Below, in pieces: positions 1 to 9,745 of a stretch of DNA of 64,000 nt; position 1 is the first letter of the stretch, and each line of letters begins with the position of its first letter. A program made the position numbers and the translations under genes. Source of the stretch: Gonocerus acuteangulatus (taxonomy: Eukaryota; Arthropoda; Insecta; Hemiptera; Coreidae). Where the stretch lies: contig OX328123.1 in NCBI GenBank assembly GCA_946811695.1, forward strand, positions 125,475,896-125,539,895, written 5' to 3'. Under the pieces are notes generated by a model. The model worked only from the letters and a program-made list of their open reading frames with translations, had not been told where the DNA came from and searched no databases.

Positions 1-430
1 ACATGCTGATGAGAGAAAGATTGTAATCTATAGGGGCGGGCTTATTTCATTTTTTTTTTCATCAACATTCACGCACAGATATATATATGTATATATATAT
101 ATATATTATTTATTATATATATGAGTTACCCAGCGTGGGACAGCAAGAGGCATGGGCACACGAATGTGACCGAAAGTGTACTTGGAGATGACAAACTGTT
201 TTAGTTGTAACTATAACTAATGCTAATGACATTTTATAAATAAATGAGCGATTAGCACCCTGCCGTCGCTATGCGCTAATTTTTAGCGCTGGGTTTATAC
301 GGTAGCTCTAATTTAGCGCTGTGGTATCAGCTTTTAGCGATGATTTTTGACCAACTCTGATTATTAGTAGCGTGGTAGTTAAAGCTGTAATAATTAATAA
401 AAAAAGCATTTAATTTTTTTTTTTTTAACC

Positions 431-580
431 ATCATTAGTGCTTGCTCGAGCGTTGTACTCAGGTCCTCCGGCATATGCTCAAGTGCTCTACCACTAAGAT
501 TACCTTACCCATCTCAGTGGTAGAGCACTTGAGCATATGCCGGAGGACCTGAGTACAATGCTCGAGTAAGCACTAATGAT
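431..580. repeat. 70-bp-arm palindrome of a tRNA-like SINE head
   Basis: Left arm 431-500 and right arm 511-580 are reverse complements with about three mismatches, separated by a 10-bp loop. Each arm holds a tRNA-like Pol III promoter: the A-box-like CAGTGGTAGAGCACT and a B-box-like GAGTACAATGCTC about 30 bp downstream. The right arm continues into the SINE-B body and the left arm is an inverted copy of the head only. I read this as a snap-back or twin-primed SINE insertion rather than two tRNA genes, since neither arm closes into a full cloverleaf. Confidence 0.8.
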
Positions 581-720
581 TTTATCTAGTGTCTTCGCTC
601 ATAGGTTGTATTCGGTGTCCCAGACCCCTGTGCCCTCTAGCATTCAATTAATTTTATAATACATACCTGCAAAAGGGAAAATCAGAAGGCCGGAGCACCG
701 TATTGACCTCACTATCCCCC
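511..720 (+). mobile_element. SINE-B, tRNA-headed SINE
   Basis: A tRNA-like head (511-580) is followed by a body containing GCAAAAGGGAAAATCAGAAG and GGCCGGAGCA near 670-700. The same body, without the head, recurs at 9601-9745, which supports a dispersed SINE family. The head resembles a tRNA of the CTCAGTGGTAGAGC class. No clear poly(A) tail or target duplication is visible, so the 3' end is approximate. Confidence 0.6.
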
Positions 721-1487
721 TAATGGCCCTCTTGGTCTATTATTGAAAATATTTTTTTTGATTTTCAGTACAAAAAATTATTTATTTTATAATATTTTTG
801 CGCGAAAAGAATTAATTGTATTGAGTTAGTGCCATTACTATTATTGGTAAATGTCTAGGAATTATGTATATCATTATTTTTATTTTAGTTTTTTGACCAT
901 TTGGTGATAAAACTACGGCTTTCTTCTTAGTTTCTTAAGAATAAAATTCAATATTGATACAAAAGTATCTGTCTGTCGATTATTTTGTGTATTGTTAAAT
1001 GTTCTGTCTGTTTTGTTACATTAATCCAACAAAAAGAGAATATCTTTTTGTTGGATTAATTCCTAAAAAATCTAATTCACCAAATGGGTGTTGTTATTTT
1101 TACCTTTTCAAATGTTGTTGTATAAATGTGTATGCATGAGGTATTTAATACTGGCTATTATGGGAAAGTAAGTCAGTCAAATTGTAGGGTAATTTAAAAT
1201 TTGTGCTTTATTGTTAGGTGAGTATTGCAGCATGTAGGTACATGTCGGTCTGTCTTGTTTGGTCATAATGTAGGAATGTGTCAGCCGTGTATGGCCAATC
1301 CTTAGACGGCATAAAACCACTTCTTCCCCCGTCTATTTGGTCTTTTACTGGATGTATATCATTAAATGATATACATAAAGTTTAAATTTTAAACTTAAGA
1401 TATCCGTTATTCTAAATACAACCAGCCCATGTATGCTGTATACTTCTATAAATATGTGTACTAGTGACAAATATACATATATAAAAA
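721..1487. other. No gene seen
   Basis: AT-rich sequence with no recognisable coding region. A short inverted pair, TTAATCCAACAAAAAGA and TCTTTTTGTTGGATTAA around 1020-1058, makes a strong hairpin with almost no loop; I could not assign it to a family. Confidence 0.5.
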
Positions 1488-1640
1488 TCACGTATCTGTC
1501 TGTTTGTTTCTTATACAAACCTGCACCGTTTGACCGATTTCGACCAAACTTGGCACAGAGGTAGAGCTTGGTACAGGAAATCTCCTACAGGAAAATTTTC
1601 AAAATTTGATCAAAAGGTCTAAACTTTTGTTGACAAAAAA
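1488..1640 (+). repeat. R3 dispersed repeat, copy 1
   Basis: Contains CACCGTTTGACCGATTT followed by AAACTTGGCACAGAGGTAGA. The same order of blocks recurs at 8315-8440, where it ends in GGCAAGCCGGGTAACAGC. This style of sequence is a widespread 3'-end type of arthropod interspersed repeats; the exact class is not decided here. Confidence 0.5.
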
Positions 1641-1878
1641 TTGGCTACGCTGAACCATTCCGATCGAGCCATTTTGAATAATGTCTCAAATTTATTTGTT
1701 GATATTCTTGATAATTAAAATAACTCGAACTCATTGATGACTTTACATCATTATATTATCACGTAATGCAGTTTATTTCAATTTTATTATTATTTACAAT
1801 ATAGTGTAGATATAATGTAGATTTGTAATAAATATAATGTATATTTGTATACTTTGATGTATATGTATATTTATATAG

Positions 1879-1886
<8 letters not shown>

Positions 1887-1924
<38 letters not shown>
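1887..1924. repeat. (TA)n microsatellite
   Basis: Pure TA dinucleotide run directly abutting the CAGGGTGTCTACT terminus of the next element. Confidence 0.9.
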
Positions 1925-1927
<3 letters not shown>

Positions 1928-2010
1928 GGTGTCTACTACTTTCGTGAAAGCCAATTTCGTGACTTTTTCGTGACATTTTCGTGACTTGAAGTGCAAATTT
2001 CGTGCCCATT
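1924..2010 (+). mobile_element. hAT-like transposon end (left)
   Basis: The sequence starts CAGGGTGTCTACTACTTTCG and then repeats the short motif TTTCGTGAC three to four times within 80 bp. The mirror-image end lies at 7774-7885. A CAGGG-type terminus with clustered subterminal motifs is typical of hAT elements. No transposase follows on this side, so it is a solo end, or the left end of a large deleted or composite element. Confidence 0.5.
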
Positions 2011-2152
2011 AAAAAGAAAATAATTTCATTTAAAGCGCCTTAAGTTTTAGCTTAAACTTATTTGTAACTTAAACGGATTACCATGATATCTATAAATTCG
2101 CAATTTGACATACATTTAAAACAATTAATAAAACTGTATAAAATGTACATCA

Positions 2153-2350
2153 TATCGTTCCTGCCATGTCAAACTATCGAATATGCAAAATCTCGTTTTT
2201 AGATTCGGGAATTTGCTCTTGGATTGCGGGCGATACGGCTGTATATTTTACGGCGGTGTATTTTTTAGATTTTTTTTTGTCTTCACTTATGGTGTTCTAC
2301 AAGCTGAATATGTACACTACAATTGAGTTAAAAATTTACAAATTTTATTA
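2153..2350 (-). mobile_element. M1 inverted-repeat element, partial copy
   Basis: Begins ATCGTTCCTGCCATGTCAAA and continues CTATCGAATATGCAAAATCT, the reverse complement of the right end of the complete M1 copy at 10363-10618. The other terminus is not recognisable here. Short open frames in this stretch have no family resemblance. Confidence 0.6.
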
Positions 2351-2465
2351 GCCTTGAAAAGACGAAATTCAAGGTGCGCCGGTTTTTTTGTCCGGCAGTG
2401 TATATATAAATACGTAAAATTAGTCCAAAGCGGCCTTAAGTTTTAAATTATTTTAACCATTGGCA

Positions 2466-2712
2466 CTATATGGCTGTTAAAACACCGGCTAACCGTCACT
2501 CGGTCTCGTACAACGAAACTCCAACCGCGGGCCCACAGTTTCATGTGACTGGTTTGAAATCGTCAAAACCGAGTTGCGTCGTATGCGCCTGCCCATTCAA
2601 ATACATAGCCGAGGTCGAAGTTGTGCGTTCAACTGGAGTTACAGTCTCACCGTGTGCCCTGGGCCTAAATAGTACTCAATTTCAATATTTAAATCTCCAT
2701 GAGAACCTCTGA
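2466..2712 (+). other. GC-richer island with a short open frame, unrecognised
   Basis: The segment 2470-2712 is clearly GC-richer than its surroundings and holds an 80-codon ATG-to-TGA frame containing the cysteine string CVVCACPF. I recognise no protein family, and the reverse strand gives no RNA family I know. It may be captured genic or repeat sequence. It is listed because its base composition stands out, not because coding is shown. Confidence 0.25.
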
Positions 2713-2756
2713 ATATTAATAAATTTAAATTTTAACGTCTATTATTATTAACTAAG

Positions 2757-2930
2757 AAGTTTAGGATGGGTTATCTATAGGTTACCACCCTTTTCTAGCC
2801 AGGATAGGGCTGATAACTTTTCTTTTTCCTAAAGAAAAGCCGCTACCTCATAGTGGGAATCGAACCCACGACCCTTGGCACGGAGTGTTAAGTGCTCACG
2901 CCTTAACAATCACGACCACTGGGCCTCCGG
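2757..2930 (-). mobile_element. SINE-A, tRNA-headed SINE (minus strand)
   Basis: On the minus strand, from 2930 down, the head reads GGCCCAGTGGTCGTGATTG and reaches a perfect B-box GGTTCGATTCC. The body then has GGGTGGTAACC and a GATAACCC tail shared with the copy at 22299. It lacks the terminal GCGCCG hairpin and poly(A), so it is truncated or diverged at its 3' end. Confidence 0.7.
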
Positions 2931-3165
2931 AACATAGAACAAGAAATTTTATTTTTTAATATGAATTAAGAACAATAAAAATATATGTAAATAATGGATG
3001 TCTTCAAAGCAATCATTTTTGGAAGTCTTATTTCTTTCTTCGCAGCATCAGAGATTAGGGGGAGAGGGGTGTCATTGAGGCACGGGGCAATTGAACCAGT
3101 CTACTTAAAAAATTGAAAAAGTTAAAGGGTATTGCCCTACAACAAAGAACCAATAAATAAATAAA
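2931..3165. other. No gene seen
   Basis: AT-rich spacer; nothing recognised. Confidence 0.4.
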
Positions 3166-3412
3166 ACTACTAGCCGAATACCTGTGCTTCGTCACTGCAG
3201 GTAAATAGTTATTTTAATGCGTTAATTAATGTATCAGCAAAATTAACGCTACGTCATAATTTTTTGCAGTTCATTATAGCTTCGATCCCGTCATACTATA
3301 TGTTATACATCAATTGATAAGTAATCAAAGTATAATGTTTCTTGACACTGGGGCGCTCCGGATCAGTGTCAAGAAACAGATAATCTAGCGATAACCCGTT
3401 ATCTATAGGTTA
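3166..3412 (+). repeat. R2 dispersed repeat, copy 1
   Basis: About 250 bp that recurs in the same orientation at 42069-42325. It contains a strong stem, TTTCTTGACACTG paired with CAGTGTCAAGAAA (about 3338-3374), and ends with GTTATCTATAGGTTACCAG. That last motif is also part of the SINE-A body when read from the other strand (2764-2790). Function unknown. Confidence 0.7.
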
Positions 3413-3640
3413 CCAGCATGGGCGTATATAAGAGGGGGCTGAGGGGTCTGCAGCCCCCCCCCCCTGAAATTTTGATTTTATGGTAAAAATGTGTCTTAAA
3501 CCCTTTAAAAATAAATCAAATAAGATCATATCATTTTAGTTGTAATAGCGTTTTATTTGTCTAAAACTATTCCAAGTTCTAAATAGTTAGTATTCCATAC
3601 CCCGGAGATGGTGATTTTGTCCCTCATAGCGTAACTCTTT
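3413..3640 (+). repeat. R4 dispersed repeat, copy 1
   Basis: Shares GTGTAATAGCGTTTTATT-like sequence, TATTCCAAGTTCTA and a C-rich CCCCCCTGAAATTTT block with copies at 15690-15885 and 18365-18530. The block order differs slightly among copies. No coding potential seen. Confidence 0.6.
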
Positions 3641-4595
3641 GAGGGACAGTTAATTTCTAGGACTGCCATCGTAGCTGAAATTAACCTGAATTAAAAAAAA
3701 AAAAAAATACTATGAAATAGATACTGTACCGTAACAGCTGTTCTTTTATCATCCTGGCAAAGCATGCTGCCTAGGCTTGCTTGCTCTAACCAACTAAATA
3801 AAACTTTAAACCCCTCAAAAAATACTTAAATATTGAATAACTATCAAAAATCCTTTCTTAGCGAGTGTCTACATGCTAAAGAAGAGTGTCCATGCAAAAT
3901 TACAAATTTTTTTGTCGAGTGGTTTGGGCTGGCGGATGATAGGTCAGTGATTGAGTGAGTGGTATTTGACAAATATACAGGGTGTCCCACATTGAGATGT
4001 CATAACTTTAGGGTTTTATTCTACATCTCATTTGTAGTTCAGGGACGCAGAAATGAGCGTTCTATCTCAACATGCAGAGGAGCTACTCAAACTTTTGTCT
4101 TTTTTAAAAACTACTGGCTTTTCTAAAGAAAAACTGAGTTTTCGGAATTTCTGATCAATGCGTCGTAAATAAAGACCACATTTTTGGGATCTACATTAAA
4201 TTTCCAATAAGAAACACCCGTTATTGAAATAATACCACGTAAATTAAAAGCTATATTCAAAGGCATATAGATGAGAACTTTTAACATTAGTTTTTTTATT
4301 AAATTATTCAATATTTTCTTAATCAGCTATTTTTAGACTTAGAGGTTTGCCTCCCTCTCAAAAGTTGCATTATTTAATAAGCTTCAAAATGGTACCTCAT
4401 AGTTTTAAAAACATATCTATTTCAATCTATTTTTTTTCTGATTTCTAAGTCAAAACCCATTAAGGTGCTTTAGCATGAACGAGCCATTCTTATCAAATTC
4501 TTTAATTTTATACGATGATGTTGATGTCCCATCCTTCCCAAACTACATGAGGTTTATTACACAAGCCCGTCTACCAATTAACAACTCACTCTAGT

Positions 4596-4874
4596 TTGAA
4601 CACTGAATTCCCTAATCATTGTATCGGCCACTTTGGACCAGTTCGTTTACCTCCTGATCTCAACCCTCTAGATTTCCATGTATTGGGAACATTGAAGAGT
4701 AGAGTGTACACAGAGCCCGTGACGACGAAGGAGGAACTCATCAACAGGATCCAGGAGCATTGCCAGCTCATGAGATCTAAAAGACAAGACGTCCTCCTAA
4801 TGCCATGGATTCAGTTAGATGTTAAGCTTATATTTGTAGACATATGGAAAATCTACTGGAAAAATAGTCATTAG
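4596..4874 (+). pseudogene. Mariner-like transposase C-terminal remnant
   Basis: The frame contains PPDLNPLDFHVLGTLKSRVY followed by EELINRIQEHC. This matches the end of the DDE/D catalytic domain of insect mariner-like transposases, where the usual form is WPxRSPDLTPLDFFLWGxLKxxVY followed by EELxxRI. The N-terminal DNA-binding part and the first two catalytic aspartates are absent. It lies between the inverted arms of the 3978-5982 element in the + orientation. Confidence 0.7.
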
Positions 4875-5897
4875 TCCACAGTAATAACCATTTTTGTCCC
4901 TATATATTTCTATAGATTTTTCCTAGGAAAACGAGGTAACATTTTAAGCAACTTTTGAGGGTGCCTTTCATTTAAATGGATTTTTTTTTCACTTTTTATC
5001 TACAGGAGAGTGTTTTCGGTATACAATTTCAAATTATTGTAATGTATAACCCAGTTCACTTAAAAGCAGATATTTAATTAAATAGAATATAATCAATATT
5101 ACCAAGACCCTCAAGGCATAACCATTTAATATGTACATGTATTCATTGTATTTACAATAATGGTATTTATTATCAATATGTCCTTCTAAATTCTTTCACC
5201 CTTGACTCCAAATTGTCCACCTATCCTTATTCAGAGCAAAAAATGTGTGTACGCAGTGTGGGAATGTTTCTGAAATTCACTGTTCATCCATTCCGTCACC
5301 ACTCGTCCATTATCAGTTGATCAACCATCCATTTAAAAGCAGAGTGCGTTAATATTTGATAGATGGGCTTGTGTAATAAACGTCATGTAGTTTGGGAAGG
5401 ATGGGACATCGCCATAATCGTGTGAAATTAAAGAATTGCTCCTTCAGGCTGAATCATATTTATTGGTTTTGACTAGAAAATCAGAAAAAAATATATTGAA
5501 ATAGATTTTTATCTTAAACTACGAGGTACCATTTTAAAGCTTATAAAATAATGCAACTTTTGTGGCGGAGGCAAAACTCTAAGTCTAAAAATAGCTGATT
5601 AAAAATATATAATATATGCCTTTGAATATAGCTCTTAATTTACATGGTAATATTTCAATAACGGGTGTTTCTAATTGGACATTTAATGTAGATTATAAAA
5701 ATGTGGTCTTTATTTATGATGCAATGATCAAAATTACGAAAACGCAGTTTTTCATTAGAAAAGCCAGTAGTTTTTGAAAAAGACAAAAGTTTGAGTAGCT
5801 CCTCTGCATGTTGAGATAGAACGCTCATTTCTGCGTCCCCGAACTACAAATGAGGTGCAGAAGAAACCCTTAAAGTTATGACATCTCAATTTGGGAC

Positions 5898-5970
5898 TGT
5901 CTTGATGTATGTTAAAGAGCAAGTCGCCAAAAGTTGCGAAACTCTTAATAAATAAATATCAATATCAATG
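5898..5970 (+). mobile_element. Very short LINE-J 3' end inserted in the mariner arm
   Basis: Contains GAGCAAGTCGCCAAAAGTTG and then AATAAATAAATA, the terminal hairpin plus AATA tail of LINE-J. It interrupts the right mariner arm and is flanked by TGGGAC on both sides (5892-5897, 5971-5976), a likely 6-bp target duplication. It is one of the smallest 5'-truncated copies in the window. Confidence 0.65.
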
Positions 5971-6189
5971 TGGGACACCCTGTATAGTAGATTACTTGCA
6001 AGTAAATACTTGGGAGACAAGTATGTCTCAAGCAAACGCCTAAATTGGTGCGAATAAGAGAAAGTAAATACTTCCGTGGCGAGTAAATACTTGTAGATTT
6101 GCAAGTTCACCTGACCCCAGACTTCCCAGTCGTACTTGCTTACCTAGATGGTTGCATAGTTAAGGGAACGATGTATAATTACGTATTCA

Positions 6190-6500
6190 GGGATTTTTGG
6201 GGTCGCCGATTACGAATCCGTTATCAGAATTCAAAAAGGCGGATCTAAGATGGCGTCGTATTATAAAAACAAATCTTGGTAAAAATGAAATAATAATTTA
6301 GCCATTGATTTTAAACTTACTGTTTTGTGATTATTAGGGTCTGTGATTACAAATTTATCAAAAAAATAAAAAATCGAAATTACGAAATTCAATATGGCGT
6401 TGTGTAATACGAAAAAAAAAACTTGGTAAAACTGAAATAAAAATTTAGCCATTGACCTTAAACTTATTGTCTTCTGATTATTAGGGTCTGTGATGTAATG
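6190..6500. repeat. Two-unit tandem repeat (~150 bp)
   Basis: Two diverged direct copies share GGGTC..GATTAC, AT[A/C]T[G/A]GCG, CTTGGTAAAA, TTTAGCCATTGA and GATTATTAGGGTCTGTGAT blocks. The apparent minus-strand frame here is only the translated repeat. Confidence 0.7.
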
Positions 6501-6671
6501 TAAACCCAATGATGAAAACCCCTAGAAACTAGAAACTATTTTTTTTTTCGAGGCATTCCGTCCCACTGACTTGCGTGGTGTCAAACATTACGGTTCGAGA
6601 GCGAAAGTGTAAATTTTATTACAACTTACTTTCTCGATGAAGACACCGATGCTCGAGGTAGAGTGTTAAGG

Positions 6672-6674
<3 letters not shown>

Positions 6675-6712
<38 letters not shown>

Positions 6713-6825
6713 ACTTTTTCTCAGAAATTTCAGTGATCCAAGACGTAAAGAGTGTAACCTCATAAGCGGGGTTCCTACCTACGGAAGCAGGAACGCGCTT
6801 ATGAGGTTGACCTTTTCTAATCGTT
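6675..6825 (+). repeat. Poly(A) run followed by an R1-like hairpin
   Basis: A run of about 34 A (6675-6708) is followed at about 6752-6808 by AACCTCATAAGCGGGGTTCC, then its near-inverse AACGCGCTTATGAGGTTGAC. The inverted pair resembles the head of the R1 family (GGAATCCCGCTTATAAGGTT at 28672). Confidence 0.45.
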
Positions 6826-7369
6826 TCTTTCAGTTACTTTTATTGATTCTAGGCAATGGATACCCACAGTTTGTTCAATAAAAAATGAATAATTTTTAAT
6901 TTTTTCACACAAGGTATTTGTAAGTAACTAAACTACATTCCACATTTTTTTGACAAAAGGGAGCCAATCATTCAATTTATGCCTCAATAAACCTCCACTT
7001 CATTTGCATGGATTTAATGCTTACTAAACTTAGAAATTTTTGTGTAAGTATTGAATCCGTAGTCCGTTAGGGGACTGAGGAAAAAAATCGCGAAGAAACT
7101 CTGATTCATTGATAAAAACAGAAGTGCGTTATTGGACGTCCAGAAAGTATCTTTTAATAATAATAATAGTGAATTAAATTACTGTTTTTTAAAGGAAATT
7201 TTATCTATATTTTGATGGCATAATTCGAATTGAATTATCTTGAATAGTGTTTGAGCAATTCTTTCTTACTCATTAAAAACATGACTGCGTTAAAAAAAAA
7301 ACAACAGAAAATTGTACATAGCTCCTTTTCCTTCCGGAATCGGACCATACTTCAAATGAACTTTGTTGT

Positions 7370-7425
7370 TGGAAATTATGTCTACAATCACCTCCTAGAG
7401 ATTCGCTACTTAGACCTGCATCACC

Positions 7426-7477
<52 letters not shown>

Positions 7478-7560
7478 AAATGGTCTGATTTTGATGAAAT
7501 TTCATACAAAATTTTGAAGAATGTTCGTCTAATTTGATAGGTAAGTTTGTTAACTCGAAC
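7370..7560 (+). repeat. R1 copy with internal (TG)n(TA)n
   Basis: A microsatellite (about 7429-7475) is followed by ATGGTCTGATTTTGATGAAA and, further on, TTTGTTAACTCG. These blocks line up with the downstream half of the long R1 copy at 28524-29480, where a microsatellite sits at the same place. Confidence 0.55.
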
Positions 7561-7881
7561 ATGGTTCTGCACAACTGTGGAATTCCTACCAACTGGATCA
7601 TCATCAATAGTATTTTCTATACATAACTTTAAGGCAGGTATCATCGCAAGAGCCCTATCTAATAACTGCGAGTTTTCACTCCACCGGATTGTACACAGTT
7701 TTAGTGGGAAAAGATTAATTTCAGAAACTTGGCTGAATTTAGTTCTTTGATGGGAAATCGTGGAATAGAAAAATTTCGTGACATGGCTTCCAAATTCGTG
7801 ACTTTTTCGTGATTTTCGTGCCCTATTTTTCATTTCGTGACATTTTCGTGACTTTCGTGACTTTTTCGTGCAGTAGACACC

Positions 7882-7885
<4 letters not shown>
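7545..7885 (-). mobile_element. hAT-like transposon remnant (right end)
   Basis: Read on the minus strand it starts at CAGGGTGTCTACTGCACG (about 7885), passes through at least six TTTCGTGA-type motifs and then codes for a fragment containing [20 protein letters not shown]. The TRWSE block followed by a leucine-rich helix resembles the middle-to-C-terminal part of hAT transposases. It is disrupted and lacks the catalytic region. It mirrors the solo end at 1924. Confidence 0.5.
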
Positions 7886-7940
<55 letters not shown>

Positions 7941-8004
7941 AATACGTTTGCATCTTATTGCAACTATGTATATGTTTATGTATATGCGTATGCATGTGTG
8001 TATG

Positions 8005-8092
<88 letters not shown>
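7886..8092. repeat. (TA)n microsatellite cluster
   Basis: Three TA runs (about 7886-7935, 8006-8059, 8060-8092) are separated by short TATG-rich spacers. Open frames of alternating Ile-Tyr here are artefacts of the repeat. Confidence 0.9.
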
Positions 8093-8096
<4 letters not shown>

Positions 8097-8097
<1 letters not shown>

Positions 8098-8165
8098 AAT
8101 GATTGTTCTGAGCAAGTCGCTACAGTTGCGAAAAGCTCAAAAAATAAATGTAAAAAAAAAAAAAA
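8097..8165 (+). mobile_element. LINE-J 3'-end fragment
   Basis: TGAGCAAGTCGCTACAGTTG with the complementary GCGAAAAGCTCA, then AAATAAATG and poly(A): the LINE-J terminal hairpin with tail and no coding sequence. Confidence 0.55.
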
Positions 8166-8289
8166 ATATATCAACAGTCACTGTCTAACTAAGGAGCGCT
8201 GGCCTTTCTTTGATAAGAGCTATCTACTTGCAGACTGTGGTGCTGGCCTCTTTCGGCTGTTTTATGAATTTCTGTAGTGTTGGCCCCTG

Positions 8290-8440
8290 CCGTCTGCTTT
8301 ATGAATTACTTGATAGATATAAACAAATTCACACCGTTTGACCGATTTTGAAGTAACTGGGTATACAGGTAGATCTTGATACGGGACAGTCATAGGCAGA
8401 AAGTAGGTGCAGCACGGCAAGCCGGGTAACAGCAAGTAAT
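8290..8440 (+). repeat. R3 dispersed repeat, copy 2
   Basis: CACACCGTTTGACCGATTTT, then GGTATACAGGTAGATCTTGA, ending with CACGGCAAGCCGGGTAACAG. It is homologous to 1488-1640. Confidence 0.5.
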
Positions 8441-8911
8441 ATATAAATATTCAGCCACTATCGGAATGAAGAATATCGAATGTTGTTCTATTCAAAAATA
8501 ATTCAGCTAACAGCTGAGAGTATTCAATTTTTCCCTGAACGGCCTTCGGAGAGGCTCTTGAGGAGAAATAGAAACGATGTTTGGGTAAATACGCTTTGAA
8601 GTAAGAGTAAATAGTGGGAGCTGGTCAAGGCCTGGCTATGTCACCTTGGTGTGTGTACCTTGTGGACACAACACCGCTTCTATTTGGTTTGTTAAGCCTT
8701 ACCACCTTTCTACCTTGGGTGGGAAAGAATTCTCGCTTCCTCACTATTTACCCATAGATACATTCTTTCATTTTTCTCTCACATTCCTGTTTATGCATTG
8801 AATTTATAAAAACATGCAGTATTTTAACACGTGCGCTTAATTTCCATTGGGAGAAATACGTCTATAATAATATAATAATCTCATAATAGCACTTATTATA
8901 ATTAGGAATGC
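8441..8911. other. No gene seen
   Basis: Moderate-GC spacer at 8560-8760 with a loose inverted pair, AGAGTAAATAGTGGGAG and CCTCACTATTTACCCAT. I could not assign it. Confidence 0.4.
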
Positions 8912-8930
8912 TATATATATATATATATAT

Positions 8931-9121
8931 GGCCAACGGCCATAGCCACGTTGAATGCACCGGTTCCCGTAGATCACCGAAGTTAAGCAACGTCGGGCGT
9001 GGTCAGTACCTGAAAAGGTGACCGACCACGTGCTGTAGGCATTACAGAAAAGAGCGGCTACCTTTAGACAGCCCGGCGTTAAAAGCCCTAATGTTGATAC
9101 GCCGTTAAAAAAAAAAAAAAT
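8931..9121 (+). mobile_element. 5S rRNA-headed SINE
   Basis: Positions 8933-9045 align by eye with animal 5S rRNA: GCCAACGGCCATAGCCACGT at the start, then ATCACCGAAGTTAAGCAACG and TCGGGCGTGGTCAGTACCTG, the 5S internal promoter region. The 3' end of 5S is degenerate and cannot close the terminal stem. It runs into a tail, CCCGGCGTTAAAAG then GATACGCCGTT and poly(A), that is also found on SINE-A. This makes it a SINE3-type retroposon, not a functional 5S gene. Confidence 0.8.
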
Positions 9122-9540
9122 AAATAAAAAAATACAAAGGCACACAAAATTAAAAAAAAATGGTCTGTTTCAAAGACCGTAAATATATATATGCTTATGT
9201 AATTCGACACGCTGATTTCAAATCCGGAAGTCTGTTAGACTCCAACAGGTCAGAGGTCAGGTTGAAGGGGTATATTCATATGCAAAACACATATCTTCTG
9301 GTGCAATTCCAATAGGTATGTCGCAGTAGAGGAGCAATTGTTACCTGGTATTATGAAATGGAAATGCAGCACACGGGAATATTAAAAAAAAAAGCAAAGA
9401 TGTTAACAGAGACCAATACCCGTTAAAAAGAACAAAATTAACACAATAATGGTTATAAGCACATTTTTCGAAGCGGACATTTCTTCTGAATCTATCGGAC
9501 CATTTTTGAGCCTATAAGAGGGCGGACAAACAAACGTAGT

Positions 9541-9543
9541 ATA

Positions 9544-9600
<57 letters not shown>
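9541..9600. repeat. (TA)n microsatellite
   Basis: About 60 bp of TA with one interruption. Confidence 0.9.
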
Positions 9601-9602
<2 letters not shown>

Positions 9603-9745
9603 GTCCAAATCCCGAGCAAGCACTAATATCTTCTAGTGTGGAATTCGGCCTCCCTGACCGTCCCGAGACGAACTCAGCCTTTCGTTAATTTATTCATGGG
9701 TATTTGCAAAGGAAAAAATCGAGCGGCCGGAGCATAGTGCGTGTG
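9601..9745 (+). mobile_element. SINE-B, 5'-truncated copy
   Basis: Shares GAGCAAGCACTAAT, TCTAGTGT and a GCAAAGGAAAAAATCGAGCG-GCCGGAGCA block with the SINE-B at 511-720. The tRNA-like head is missing and the copy starts next to the (TA)n run. Confidence 0.6.

Larger units (their letters stand above)
3978..5982 (+). mobile_element. Mariner-type DNA transposon with long inverted arms
   Basis: The termini are CAGGGTGTCCCAC and GTGGGACACCCTG, each flanked by TA (3976-3977, 5983-5984), the Tc1/mariner target duplication. The outer ~620 bp (3978-4595 and about 5340-5982) are inverted copies of each other, far longer than usual mariner ends. The right arm is interrupted by a 73-bp LINE insertion (5898-5970). 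Between the arms lies only a C-terminal transposase remnant, so the element is non-autonomous. Confidence 0.8.

Noticed and set aside
431..580. A pair of divergent tRNA genes
   Set aside because: No complete cloverleaf or acceptor stem; one arm continues into a repeated SINE body.
3166..3412. Helitron with a 3' hairpin and CTAG end
   Set aside because: The hairpin and a CTAG are present, but homology between the two copies continues past CTAG and no T follows it, so this is not an element boundary.
6261..6509. 82-codon minus-strand frame with an internal repeat
   Set aside because: Explained by the two-unit tandem repeat; no domain.
7273..8188. Long open frames of alternating Ile-Tyr and similar Thr-His or Cys-Val frames at 20220-20587, 36713-36999 and 60112-60531
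   Set aside because: They are translations of (TA)n and (TG)n microsatellites with no codon-level signal of protein selection.
8931..9045. Functional 5S rRNA gene
   Set aside because: The 3' third of 5S is degenerate, the terminal stem cannot close, and it runs into a SINE tail with poly(A).
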